In this document: in pieces, positions 45,880 to 57,374 of the stretch | Layout: each line of letters starts with the position of its first letter | Position numbering within the stretch: the stretch's first letter is position 1 | Source: Mucidula mucida | Taxonomy: Eukaryota > Basidiomycota > Agaricomycetes > Agaricales > Physalacriaceae | Direction: 5' to 3' | Length of the DNA: 64,000 bases | Assembly: GCA_015501055.1 (NCBI GenBank) | Contig: JADNYV010000028.1 | Location: 62,001 to 126,000 of the forward strand | Made by a program: the position numbers and the translations under genes | The notes under the pieces: model-generated | The model's database searches: none | Told to the model about the DNA's origin: nothing | Seen by the model: only the letters and a program-made list of their open reading frames with translations

Positions 45880-46511
45880 GAGGACCACCCTCACAGCCGG
45901 GAGCCTTAAAGCAAATTTGGACGTTGAGGTGATATACACGTGGATGAATCGGAACGAAAAGATTCGAGAGAACTTGGGGGACGCGGAGGGGATGATGATG
46001 ATGGTGAACACGAGAAGGCTTCGATATGTACAGTCTATGGCCTATGTGCGCCGCATAGAAGCCAGGAAACGAGAGAATATTCACAAGAAGATAAGCGGAT
46101 GAGAGGGCGTCGCCCAGCCGCGCCCGATGCACTGGCGTGGTGGTGGATAGGAAGAGAAGGTGATCAATGATCAGGGCCGCCAAGGGCCGCATTCAACGGC
46201 GCGTTGAGATCACATGATGAATGTTGCACATAAGGCAATTCCTATTTGGCCACACTTTCCTGACTCGGCGCTCTCCGTCTGTCTTCCATGCTGAAGGACC
46301 GCCTGCTGGACCCGGAATGAATATCTGCCCTGCGAAAGGCGCTCAATAGACAGTTTCCTGTGTAATTCCGCCACAAACGGCATGATCGGCGACTCCTTCC
46401 GGATTTGTATAAAAGCAGAAGCGAAGGCATGCCAGGCAGCTTTCGACCACATCCTTTGCACTGCTATCTTATCTGTTTTGCTTTCACTCGCCTTTTGAAC
46501 ACACGCTGGAC
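45880..46511. promoter_or_regulatory. Divergent intergenic region with TATA box
   Basis: TATAAAAG at 46408-46415 lies about 100 bp before the ATG of the first Kre9-like gene. The left half is the 5' flank of Rif1-like B. No further gene is recognised; open frames here overlap on both strands. Confidence 0.45.
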
Positions 46512-47071
46512 ATGATGTTCTCCCTTTTCATACTCGCTATCCTCCTAGTCTCCGCCAGCGTCGAAGCCGTCTACCTACGTGCTGAGAAGGCGAGCCGCCG
46601 TGATGTGTACATTCCGAAAATAACTAGCCCTACTGCCAAAACGGTATGGGTCGCCGGAACGACTGTCGACGTTACGTGGTCAGTCTTCTCATCGTTTTCC
46701 GTTCTTGAGCCTAATGCATACCCAGGGATACAAGCGACGCCCCGCAAAACATTACCAATGGGCTAGGGCGTGTTGTCCTTGGTCAGATAAACAGTTACAA
46801 TAATAGCGAGCATCTTGATTTCGGTCAGTCAAATACTGCAAACGCCACATTTTTTTTCTCAACGCCACAGAACATCCGCTTGCCGCCGACTTCAGTATAT
46901 TGGACGGAAACGTGTCCTTCTCCGCTCCTGACGTCCCAGAGAACGACAATTACTGTATTGTCCGTAAGTACTGTCATCCATCTCCCAATTAGCTGTCATA
47001 CCTGACTCCTTCGGCCAGTCTTCGGCGACTCTGGTAACGCGAGTCCAGCATTCAGTATCATCGAGCCGTAG
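46512..47071 (+). CDS. Kre9/Knh1-like secreted protein, tandem copy 1
   Basis: Small secreted protein of the Kre9/Knh1 (Ser-Thr-rich membrane-anchored) family linked to cell-wall beta-glucan. Signal peptide MMFSLFILAILLVSASVEA; domain YIPKITSPTAKTVWVAGTTVDVTW, DTSDAPQNITNGLGRVVLGQ, HLDFEHPLAADFSI, DVPENDNYCIVLFGDSGNASPAFSIIEP-stop. The ITSPT..VW..G..V.VTW start and VLFGDSGN.SP.F end are family hallmarks. Four exons join in phase (introns near 46680-46727, 46829-46880, 46974-47020). No GPI-anchor tail is present, so it is probably soluble or wall-bound. TATAAAAG lies about 100 bp upstream. A related gene follows in the same direction. Confidence 0.85.
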
Positions 47072-47325
47072 GACGTATACCTTGGTGTTCTTGGGCTCAT
47101 TCTTGTCCTGTTATACTTTGTATCGTCGTTCTTGCTTTGTGCGATTGACTGCGGGGATAATCGCTAGTTTATTAATGCTCCACGGGAAAGGATCGGTGTT
47201 GCCTTAAATTTAACGCCGCGGACTGAAAATGAAAATACGAGAAGCCCAGCTGGCTATAAAAGGGCACTGCTGACTGGCCGAACCTCATTCTCTCTTTCCT
47301 TCTTACTACCACTCACATTGCAATC

Positions 47326-47901
47326 ATGCTCTCCATCCTCGTCCTCTTCACCACTCTCTTTTTCGCCCTCGGCGTGGTCGCTTATCCCGCGAGATCGACC
47401 CGGCCACAAAATCTCATCGTTTGGAACCCGAAAATCACCTCGCCCAAACCTGGTGACAAGGCATGGGTCTCTAACGAACGCCGCAATGTGACATGGAGTG
47501 CGTATCGTCGCAATGATATTGGCGATTCGTATAATTTACGCCACAGGTGTCGATGACATTCCTCCGGAGAAGAGGAACGATACTGGCAAAGTCGTTCTTG
47601 GACACTGGGATATGGACGGGCAGAACGAAAACTTGAACTACAGTGCGTAGATGTGTGTTCGGTTTCATTCTAGTCGTCTCACTGTATGCTAGCGCATCCC
47701 ATCGCCCGTGACTTCCCACTTATCACAGGTTGGATCGAATGCACCATGCCTCCCCACGTTCCGTCGGGCAACCAGTACTTTGTCGTCCGTATGTGCTCCT
47801 TTTCGTCCTCTCGCCTGTCCTCTTACGCATTGATAGTCTTTGGTGACTCTGGCAACACTTCACCAACGTTCAGTGTCATAAACCCCAATTCTGACTTTTG
47901 A
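47326..47901 (+). CDS. Kre9/Knh1-like secreted protein, tandem copy 2
   Basis: Paralogue of the preceding gene with the same four-exon layout. Signal peptide MLSILVLFTTLFFALGVVA; domain VWNPKITSPKPGDKAWVS, RNVTWSVDDIPPEKRND, GKVVLGHWDMDG, THPIARDFPLITGWIECTMP, NQYFVVLFGDSGNTSPTFSVINP, ending NSDF-stop. Introns near 47499-47547, 47641-47688 and 47789-47837 keep the frame. TATAAAA at 47255-47261 lies about 65 bp before the ATG. Only about 250 bp separate it from copy 1. The two proteins share the family motifs but are not near-identical. Confidence 0.85.
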
Positions 47902-48701
47902 ACGGACATTCTGCCCTGGCTCTTTTCATCGGACGCGTCTTTATATTCTTGCAAATACTCAGTAATAGTCCTAGCTTTGTTCCAGTCAGTCTACTCACGT
48001 ACACCCTAACGCGGTTTTACTTGTACCTACGTATTTTAATCATTTGTCGCATACTTTCTTGTTCTCTTGTGCGCGTTATCCAGGGAAATGTACTTTGGGT
48101 TTTGGGTGAGCGTCGGGAACTACGTCCAGTGAACTATGGAAAACTGCTAAGTATTGGCCTCATGAAACGCACAGCATAAAAAAAGAGAATCAGTACTGCA
48201 AAGCAGTCATTATGATCTCACGCGTCTCGACGCGCCCAACGCTCCAGACGCCCCTCCCCGGTATGTTCGCACATAACCACACGCTACAGGCATAGACTTG
48301 AGCCTGTGCGCTATTAACATGCACCACTGTGACATCCGTTCAGAGGACCACTACTGAGACCACCCATGCAGAGTGGGGCTATGTCTGCGCGGGCTCGGCT
48401 AGGACGTTTGGTGAAGGGAGGCAACGCCGGTTCGTGGGGCGACGTAAAACGAGACTCGACCCTTTTACTTGGACATCATGTTCGACGACGAAAAGAGAGT
48501 GTACGTACCATGATTCTTGGCCTTCCGCATGACTGTTGGTATCGGATAGAAGCCTAAATCGTGAGCGTGGCGCAACACTTGCTCAGAAGCTTAGGATCTC
48601 GTCAGAAGTTCAAGAACCGTCCGTTATATCCACTGAATAGTCAGTACACAAAAGCATCGCAAGAAGGGGATATATATGCGAGAATATTGCAATAGCGATG
48701 G
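47902..48701. other. Convergent intergenic stretch, no gene seen
   Basis: About 800 bp between the stop of Kre9-like copy 2 and the stop of the EBP-type gene. Short open frames only; no domain, repeat or RNA recognised. Confidence 0.4.
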
Positions 48702-49574
<873 letters not shown>

Positions 49575-49812
49575 TGTTGCGGGGCTGAACAACCTTGGGA
49601 AAGCGAAAGAAACGGAGTGCGAATGATTCGGGCCGATATAGCCGCCTCAAAAGTCCATCTCGAGTTCACTTGTCTTTAACACTTTAGTCGTAATCCAACA
49701 CGAAAGGAAAATGATATATCAGTGACTCCAATAAGTATACATCTAGTCCAAAATTGAGTAAGAGTGACGATTGCTATGGGTATCTTCTAGTAAAGTCGAT
49801 TCGAGACTTGAA

Positions 49813-50707
49813 TCACTTTCGCTGTCCCCGCACAACCTCATTGAAGATCCTATAGAAGGATGCCGCAGGCTGGGCTCCGGTAAGAGCGTACTTCTTGTTG
49901 ATGAGCGTATACGGCCTAGGGCGCTATTAGTAAATGTCTCTTTAGCATCTGCAACAGACACTTACACCCCAGAAACGCCATTCAACTGAGAATTCTGTAT
50001 CGTCTGCTGGATCTCAACCTTCAATTCATTCGTCGCGAGGAAGTCCAAAACCTGAAAGGAAACCCTGAACACTCCAAACCCAAACCGACGCCTAAATTCC
50101 ACCCACCTCTTGCTTGGTCATAATACCGGTTGCAGACACTTTTTCTGCAAGGACGTTTGAATCACCAATGTCATCTGCGTTTTCTAGATACGCCTTCCAA
50201 CATGCTTCCATGACCTTTACTTGCGCGTTCTGGCCGCCCAACTGGCGCGCCTTGGCGATAATTCGGTGGCTGTCAAGTGTATTCGACACTTGGCCATCAT
50301 AACTACAATACAGAAAATGGTAAGCATATAGGCATCGCCGACTCGGATAGCCGATCGCAAAACTTACTTGAGACGTACGCCTTCAGAGAGGCCGAGCGCA
50401 ACCATCTGTTCTTCTGCCGCCTTTATCCTAGACGCGCCGAGACGAGACGCGTACCAGGCCCGCTTATTGTATCCAGGTGATGGTGGCAGGCTAGCGTCAA
50501 GCATAAACGGATGGAACTCAATCTCAAACTCCACATTGAGCCCCGACTCTCGCATTTGCTTTATCGCCAGTTGGACATGCCGGAAACCGATGCAGCACCA
50601 CGGACAAATGGAGTCTACACAGTTTACTTCAGCACCAAGCAACAATAACTCTATGTGCTTTCAAACTCACCTGATGTGATGTCTAGAGTTATCTTCTGGA
50701 TAGCCAT
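49813..50707 (-). CDS. DsbA/FrnE-like thiol oxidoreductase
   Basis: Thioredoxin-fold protein of the DsbA-like FrnE family. It starts MAIQKITLDITSDSICPWCCIGF, with a CPWC active site directly after the first strand. The helical insertion has QLAIKQMRESGLNVEFEIEFHPFMLD, RIKAAEEQMVALG, DSHRIIAKARQLGG and MEACWKAYLENADDIGD, followed by LDFLATNELK, NGVSGVPYTLINKKYALTGAQ (the cis-Pro region) and VVRGQRK-stop. There is no signal peptide, so a cytosolic role is likely; substrates are unknown. Five introns, including one that splits VSGV and PYTL in phase. About 240 residues, normal for the family. Confidence 0.83.
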
Positions 50708-51204
50708 GATGGACGCAGAGCGATTCTGGGGCTGTAGAGTTTGTCTGGGAGCTGTCCGAGGTATTCTGATCATCGCTCGAGGAGAAGAAGGGCTTGCTAT
50801 TTATATGGGCCGAGCATTATTCGGAAACCGTCATAACGGAACAGAATATGTTCATGCGGAGGTCGAGACGTGACTTGTGACTCCGGACGGAGGCATCTTC
50901 AGGGCGTGCATACAGGTAGATGGGCTGAATGCCGACAATGTGTAGGCAGAAATGATGGAGATAGTACCAGGCAACATTCTCTGTGAGTCGATAACAAGGA
51001 AAAGGTAGAACAAGCAAATAAGACAGTTTGAACCATACACGCTTTTCCAGGGATCTCGGTCTTGATCTGGAGATGAACAAGCGTTGAAGCCCGAATCGGA
51101 CAAGGGGGTAACCTGTTCGCCCGAGTCGGATGACGAGCAATGATAATATTCTCCTCACCTGGGTTTTACTAAGCCTAGTATTACAGCAATGCAACTTAAC
51201 GCTG
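50708..51204. other. Spacer between BTB gene and DsbA-like gene
   Basis: 500 bp without a recognised gene. A TATAAAT on the minus strand near 50797 may serve the DsbA-like gene, about 90 bp downstream of it. Confidence 0.35.
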
Positions 51205-52310
51205 CTATGAAGATGTTCGGGATAAGTCTGATAGCGCAAGTTCCTCCCAAGATGGGAGATTGAACAGTGCGGGTAAGCCTGCCCAAATCTCCTCCCGAAA
51301 CGTGTCGCAATCCTGCTGGAAAGCCCTGCGGCACGCTATACAGAAATCGTTCTCCCGTTCCCATACATCCTTAGAAACTTGGCCCACGTAATGCAGGAGA
51401 GCGGTTCGCATCATCCAAGTCCGTCCAAGGCGAGAAGTGAGACTAGTGAAGCTGCGCGAACACGTCTCTCCTTTCGAACAGCCTAGGGACGACTTTCTGT
51501 CGCCACATATTCGGCGAAGAAAGTCCAAGGTGTATTCTATTCTGCGTTGGAACATTACAGAATAATGTTTTATATCGGCGAGCGATATCTCAGAGGATGG
51601 GCAGGATGGATGGTCGACCTGTAATTTGGCGTGATCACCACGAATTAAATCCTCGAGTCGGTAGAGGGATAAGAAGTAGAAGACCGAGGGGATAATAATG
51701 TCAACGTGTGTTTCCCGTGCCAAATTGAGAACGTGTAGAGGATGGACGTATGGATAAGTCAGATGGTTGATAACATCGGCTTTGATTGCAGTTGCGACCA
51801 TTTCGTCGTGACCGTCCAAGGTGTACGACCATGTTCGAGTGAGATGCAGGATGGCTTGGTGGCGCAGATGGGCGATGAAGTACTTTGTGGACAGGCGCAA
51901 GATGCCAGCGAGATAGAAAAAGTCATCAATGTTGCGACTGTTGAAGGACCTTTGGGAACGCGCTTTCAAATGCCGGGAGCGAGAGCAGAGGTAAGAGACG
52001 TGACCTACGCGCCATCATAGAGAGCCTTGACGAGATTGGAGAGATCAAGTGGAATGTCGTGCATGGTGACCACCTGGCAGCCGTCGACGCTGTCTACGGG
52101 CGTGTTGGGCTGAGGCAGCGCGAACATGTCTTGGAATATTTCCGAGTGTCGGGCGAGGACGCCGCGATGAAGGCGATAGGCGGTGGGGGTGTCATGAGTG
52201 ACCAGAATAATATTGCCGTCGTCGAACCAAGGCTGAAGAATATTCAGCTAAGAACAAGCAAAGGGAAACGTACACACCTGGCCGCGTTGAACGTCTTGTG
52301 GTAGCCTCAT
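51205..52310 (-). CDS. BTB/POZ-domain protein (basidiomycete type)
   Basis: N-terminal BTB: MRLPQDVQRGQ, then after an intron PWFDDGNIILVTHDT, YRLHRGVLARHSEIFQDMFALPQP, GCQVVTMHDIPLDLSNLVKALYDGA. After a second intron: SFNSRNIDDFFYLAGILRLSTKYFI and a C-terminal helical part with several Cys (CSKGETCSRS, CIACRRAFQQDC). This architecture is highly expanded in Agaricomycetes. A few relatives may be Cul3 adaptors, but that is not shown for this type. The second intron uses acceptor CCCAAAG, which keeps DGA-SFNSRN in frame. The start codon is 32 bp from that of MON1 on the opposite strand. The gene looks intact. Confidence 0.82.
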
Positions 52311-52342
52311 GACCGTATAAGCAAGACTTGTCAATTACCACC
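52311..52342. promoter_or_regulatory. 32-bp gap between divergent BTB and MON1 start codons
   Basis: The BTB start codon (52308-52310, minus) and the MON1 ATG (52343-52345, plus) are separated by 32 bp, with no TATA box. This is the second such tight head-to-head pair in the window. Confidence 0.6.
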
Positions 52343-54244
52343 ATGTCGCGTTCACCATCCCGTGCTCCCTCGGCGCTTGCTCGTAATTCTCCTTCTCGCT
52401 TGGCCATTCCGACAACGCTGCGCCGGCCGCCCTCGCTCTCCACCTCCGTGCTCGCGGCACATCCTCGACAACGGCACCCCCAGCCAGTCCGTTCCTGAAA
52501 GCTCAGCTTCATCCATCAACAACGTCGACCTCTCAGAGGGCATTCTAGTCCAGGATGTCGACGCAGAGGTCGAGACAGTGACTCTGATGACGCTGTCGCC
52601 GTCGGCCAGCTCGATGCAGGCGATGAGGAGTCCAAGAAAACCCTTCGGGACCATTTGAGGAGAACTCTCAAGACACGGCCTTCTAGAGGTACTATGTCCG
52701 TGCATTCTCTTTACATTTGCAATTAATTCGTGGTCCAGAATTACGGACCCAATCCCAGCGTAGAAGGAAGAAGATCGACAGCGACCTCAGCTACAGCCCG
52801 GATGCAAAGTACACGCCCCGTGAATACTTTGTACTCACTGACGCTGGGAAACCCGTCTTTACGAGGTCAGAGACATCCAAGGCTTCACCACATGTATAAT
52901 TGACTGTTTCTAGTCGCGCAGAAACAGAGTCGGATTCATTCACTACGACGATAGGCATAATGCAGGCCCTCATCTCCGTCTTCATTGACGACCATGACAA
53001 ACTCAAGTGTATTAACGCTGGGAACACACGCATAACCTTCCTCCAGCGAACGCCCCTGTACTATGCCTGTGCTTCATCATGGGGTGAACCAGAATCAGTG
53101 GTAAGGCTCTTCCAACTCGCGTCTGCACCTTGGTAACCTTGATGAAGCAAGACACGGTCCCATCTCGAATTTCTCCATCTGCAAATCTTGAGCATCATCA
53201 CAGCATCGCAGCTGCATAAGATATTCGAGCGTCGAACAAACTTTGACCTCCGACGATTACTCAACGGGACAGAAACCTTTCTGCATTCGATGCTGGCAAA
53301 GCTGGAATTCGATCTGGCCATGGCAACCTCCTCCCTCCATTGCCTCAAGATGGATGCGGTTTCTCGGAAACGTGTGGCTGATGCACTTGTTCCTACCAAG
53401 ATGAAGGTCAATTTTCTATCTTTAATATTCCCAAACCACTCACACACTACGTTAGGATGTTCTATATGTTATACTTCTTGCCCAAGGGCGAGTGGTGACC
53501 TTGATCAGGCCCAAAAAGCACTCTATACACCCCGCCGACATTCACATTCTAATGAACACGGTCCATAACCCGTCCATATACAACTCCCCCGCCTCGGCAT
53601 CTTGGATTCCCATCTGCTTACCCAAGTTCAATCCATCAGGATTCCTCAACGTCTATATCGCATTTCTTCAACGTGAAGATCCTCCTCACTCAGAAGGCTC
53701 GACAATATCTAGTCGTAGCCTTTTAGACGCTGCGGACAGTACTGCTCTCTTGTGCGTCAGCGGAGGCGCCGACTTTGAAACCATCCGCGGCTGGTGCGAA
53801 TCAGCAACTCAAAAGCTTATCGCCGATGGCTCCCTCAAGTCATTGCTTGATGCCGCAGAGCAAGCAGACTACACCGTATCAGAGCTAGGAATTCCCGGTC
53901 TTCGTCATTTTGTGTACAAGGCTCGTGCGCAAGTGCAAGTGACATTTCCCACATTCGAGGATCCGTACGACAACCTTACCGATCGGAAGCGACTCGTAAC
54001 GCTTTACCAGACGCTTCACGACGCGATCCACGCAAAGTCAGGGCAGAGCGAGACCTTGAAGTTGCAGTATATTCGGACTGAGAAGGAATGCGTTATGGGG
54101 TGGATCACGCAGCCTTTTGAGATGTACATCGCTCTATCGCCCCGTTTACCCAAGAGCGCTGTCATTGGGGCTGCCAACGCGGTCTCTCGTTGGATAAAGA
54201 AGGAGGAATCAAGGCTGTTCTTGAAGGACGCTCCGGTATTTTAG
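52343..54244 (+). CDS. MON1: Vacuolar fusion protein Mon1 (Rab7/Ypt7 exchange-factor subunit)
   Basis: With Ccz1, Mon1 activates Ypt7/Rab7 at endosomes and vacuoles. The low-complexity N-terminus (MSRSPSRAPSALARNS) is followed by an acidic Ser/Asp stretch, then LRDHLRRTLK, YTPREYFVLTDAGKPVFT, GIMQALISVFIDDHDKL, YYACASSWGEPESVTRSHLEFLHLQI, FERRTNFDLRRLLNGTETFL, SVPTK-type LVPTKMK, GGADFETIRGWCES, LGIPGLRHFVYKARAQVQVT and EMYIALSPRLPKSAV, all Mon1 longin-domain blocks, ending FLKDAPVF. Introns near 52690-52739, 52866-52914, 53099-53144 and 53408-53454. In the first 250 bp the frame steps three times by one base (near 52452, 52491 and 52573), each fitting a lost G or C in a run. After that the gene is clean. 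Confidence 0.88.
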
Positions 54245-54442
54245 CGTAAGTTATGCTTGTTCAGTTTGATTCCTGGCACGGTTCAGAGGAAATAGTAATT
54301 GCTACACACATAGGCTACAGTATGAAATTGTAAATTGGTACAGTAAATAGAAGGCAGTATACCCCCCCCAAACAAGTATGGAGACGAGGATAGATTAACA
54401 TATAGTAAGTGATTCGGGAGTCATCAACAGAGAGCATATTCT
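54245..54442. other. Convergent 3' flanks with a C8 tract
   Basis: Short spacer between MON1 and the C2H2 gene. It contains eight consecutive Cs near 54362. Confidence 0.5.
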
Positions 54443-55721
54443 TCACCGTTCATCCATTGCCTTGCACGCAAAACCAGCACACGCCATCGCCGGATTATCC
54501 AAATGCCTCTTCAGCGCGTCGCGACGGCTAAAGTTTTGCAAGCATCCTCCAATGCGAACATGGTCCCGGAACTGCTGCGGCTCCATGTCACGAGAAATGA
54601 CCTTCCGGCCGTCCTCCCGCGCGACCTGGTTGTACTCGTCAAGATCCTCTAAACGGACGCCCTTGCACCACCAACCCTTCGTCTGGTCGGTCTCAGGTGC
54701 GCGTGCGTGCGTATTGAGATGGCGCAAGAAGTCCGGCTTCCGGTGGTTCTCCTGCACCCAGTCACAAACGGGACACCTATAGTCGTTGACGTCGCACACA
54801 GACAAGTCGATAGCGGTGTCAGCCTGCTTGTTGCGAGAGGGCGGAGGCGCACGAGGACGCTTACTAGGCGACGCGCGGAAGAGCGGAGGGGAGGGCGACA
54901 GTCTCTGCTTTTTGGCGGCGCGCGTGGAGGATCTCGTGCTGAAGCGCTTTTTGGGGTTCAGCGGAGGGGATGGGTGGTATTCGTCGTCTGAGGGTGTGTC
55001 ATTGTCGCTCTCGTAGTCGGCGTCGTGGTCTGGACCGACGACGAGAGCCGCGCGAGGAATGGATGTTGGTTTGGGTTTAGGCGCGCGTCTTCGAGTTGCG
55101 GTAGGAAGGGTCGGGAGTGGGGTGCAAACGCGAGTAGGGGGAACCGAGGTGTGACGAAAGTCCACGACGGGAGCGGAAGGGAGGTATGGAAGCTCATGAA
55201 TCTCGTCCTGAGGCTGAGGTTTGCTCTCGACGCGTATATCTTCATCGACATCCTCGTCATCATCAGCCTCCGCATCCTCATCAAAGAGCATGTCTTGATC
55301 GGCAAACATTGTTTGATCACTTGAAGCGACGCATCAGACAATGAAACATATTCAAAGAACAAAAGACAACACACTTCGAGATGGGATATGCCATTCCATC
55401 TGGACGGACTTCAAACGCGCGGAGATCCATAGGAGGAATATCTTCATCGTCACTCTCGTCATCAGAGTCTGAATTGTCCGAGTCGCTGGTAACATCGTTG
55501 GTAGCGCTCTTGAAACCCCAGCCGGCGAAGCTGATTTCCTCAACTGCAGTGCCCGCTGTGGAAGAGGGAGACGTAGAACGATCTGAAATCGTATCATACA
55601 AGGTAGTCGCTGGGCTGGTGAATGGCCGATCCTCAAGACCGCTGTCGAAGCCTTGGTAGACGTCTTTGAAGAATCTCGAGTACTCGTCGTTTCCCCCGAT
55701 TGAGTAGCGAGTGAAGGCCAT
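54443..55721 (-). CDS. C2H2-type zinc-finger transcription factor
   Basis: Two exons joined at PISNDQTMFADQD (intron about 55323-55377). The N-terminus (MAFTRYSIGGNDEYSRFFKD) is acidic, with a run of SDSDNSDSDDESDDED. A middle Pro/Lys/Arg-rich region (KKRFSTRSSTRAAKKQRL, SPSKRPRAPPP) looks like a nuclear-localisation and DNA-contact stretch. The C-terminal fingers are RCPVCDWVQENHRKPDFLRHLNTH and GGCLQNFSRRDALKRHL, with a further CKGV segment between. This pairing is seen in many Agaricomycete C2H2 regulators. DNA target and process are unknown. About 408 residues. The frame is intact. Confidence 0.75.
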
Positions 55722-56377
55722 GATAGTGGAAGGCGGGATCTCTTTGGGGAGGTGAAGAATGGACGGAAACAAGAGAGTCCAAAGGAGGACCATTCGTTAA
55801 ATACTTTGACCATCCCGATCGTCCAAAAAGTTGTTTGTTGTCCTTCGCAAAGGGACGCCTTCGTAGTAACACCTCGTGGCAGGATCGCGACTTTGCCGTT
55901 CCATATGCGGAAACCTTGGACCACTTTGGGACAATGTCACAAAGGAACGACAAAAAGCACCTCTGGTCCGACGACAAAGACCGATAAAAAGGCATCAGCG
56001 TAATTGTTCGAGTCTTTTGTCATTCATTTTCTATTGTGCAATCGCTTGTGAGGAAACTCACAGCCATAATCCAGTCAGGAAGAAGGGACTTCGAGCATGA
56101 GCGCCCGGAAATAGCTGATGCATTTTCCTCGAAGGACTTCCAAAAGCAAAACAAGGAGCACACACGGACCAGCGATAAGATTGATTATGCACGATCAAAA
56201 GCCTATGTTAAAGATGAGGACAATGGGATGATATTGCAACGAGGCCAATGCAAGGCAGACATGTGTCGTGTTCAAGCTCCCACGGTCCTCGAAAGGTTCT
56301 GATCACTACCGAAACTAGAGAACCGTAAAGACACCAAGGATGGTCTTCGAGAACGACGACACACTCGGATTATGAGC
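55722..56377. other. Intergenic stretch between the C2H2 gene and the FHA gene
   Basis: About 650 bp with short open frames only. The left side is the C2H2 promoter, the right side the 3' flank of the FHA gene. Nothing else is recognised. Confidence 0.4.
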
Positions 56378-57374
56378 TCATGATGCATCCTCATGCAGGA
56401 AGACATACTCCCGCGGCGATAATCCAAACTTGATCACTGTGTTTCCCGTGTTAAGCCTGTCGACTGCATAATATACTGAAACTGACCATCTGAAGCGTGC
56501 AGCTCGTAATATCTAGACTTGGGGATGGTTTCTCCATTAACATGTGTACCGTTGGTCGATTCTAGGTCTATTATGTACGGCCTGCAAGAACTTTAGAGTG
56601 TGAGTAGGAATTAAAGACGCCACAGACTTTATGGAACCCTTCACCGAGCCAAACTCGTCCTTTTCTTGTATATAACGATCTAGATGAGCGAATCAGACAG
56701 TTAGGTTGGAGAATGTTATAGAGCTGACATTGTATTGCAGCATGTTGTTTGGAGCAGGAAGGATGGTCGACAAATATATCAGCCACAAGACGATCCCTCC
56801 CAAATAAATAGGCACTTTGACGATGTACATGGAGAAGATCTAGTGTGCGTAAGAACCATACCAGCGAGAGACTCCTGGCGAACGGACCTTGCTGTTCATC
56901 GCCCTTGAAAACGTATAACCGCCAACCTAGTATGGGCTTCCGGGCTTCTGGTGGCTCGTTGTACTTCAGAACTGTGCTGTTTTTGCCGTCAACACTTTTG
57001 ACAGTATTGGTTTCTGCAGCAAGTAGACCTGAAGCACCGAAATTTGGCTTGGACTTTTTAGTCCTCGGAGAAGGAGAGCGTGAACCAGAGCGTCGACGTG
57101 GAGAGGCTGACCGCCGTGACGACCGCCCACGATCCTTGTCATACCTGTCCCTGTCTCGTTGACGTTCTCTCTCTCGTTCGCGCTCCCCGTAACCGTAGCC
57201 ATCGGCATTGACCCGCTCTGTGTGGGTATGTTCACGGTCGTCGTATTTGCGTGAGCTGGGATAGTCTCTAGAACGCCGTTCGCCATTGTCCGAGTCACGG
57301 TCGTCCCTTCTGCGCCTACTACTGCTGCTATAAGCCTCGTAATCGTCTCGCCTGCGGCTGGAAGAGTGGGACAT
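56378..57374 (-). CDS. PML1: FHA-domain RES-complex protein, Pml1/SNIP1-like
   Basis: The N-terminus is an RS/RE/RD-rich run (SSSRRRDDYEAYSSS..., GERERERERQRDRD, SPRRRSGSRSPSPRTK), as in SNIP1. The FHA domain follows: WRLYVFKGDEQQ, LHVHRQSAYLFGRDRLVADIFVDHPSCSKQHAAIQ (the GR..., S..H phospho-Thr pocket), then PYIIDLESTNGTHVNGE, SRYYELHASDVIKFGLSPREYVFL and a short tail HEDAS-stop. Pml1/SNIP1 belongs to the RES complex of the spliceosome. Five exons; the last intron joins ASD to VIKFG at the expected place. About 265 residues. The family is confident; the exact orthology (Pml1 versus other SNIP1-type) is slightly less so. Confidence 0.85.

Noticed and set aside
45764..46192. Minus-strand 142-codon frame upstream of Rif1-like B as a separate gene
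   Set aside because: It overlaps the KENRPL-containing start of Rif1-like B in another frame and shows His and Pro runs with no domain.
54355..54375. C8 tract as a regulatory site
   Set aside because: It lies between convergent stop codons. It is useful only as a sign that not every long run is shortened in this assembly.
54707..55016. Plus-strand Arg-rich frames inside the C2H2 gene
   Set aside because: They are the complement of the Pro/Lys/Arg-rich part of the C2H2 protein and have no independent support.
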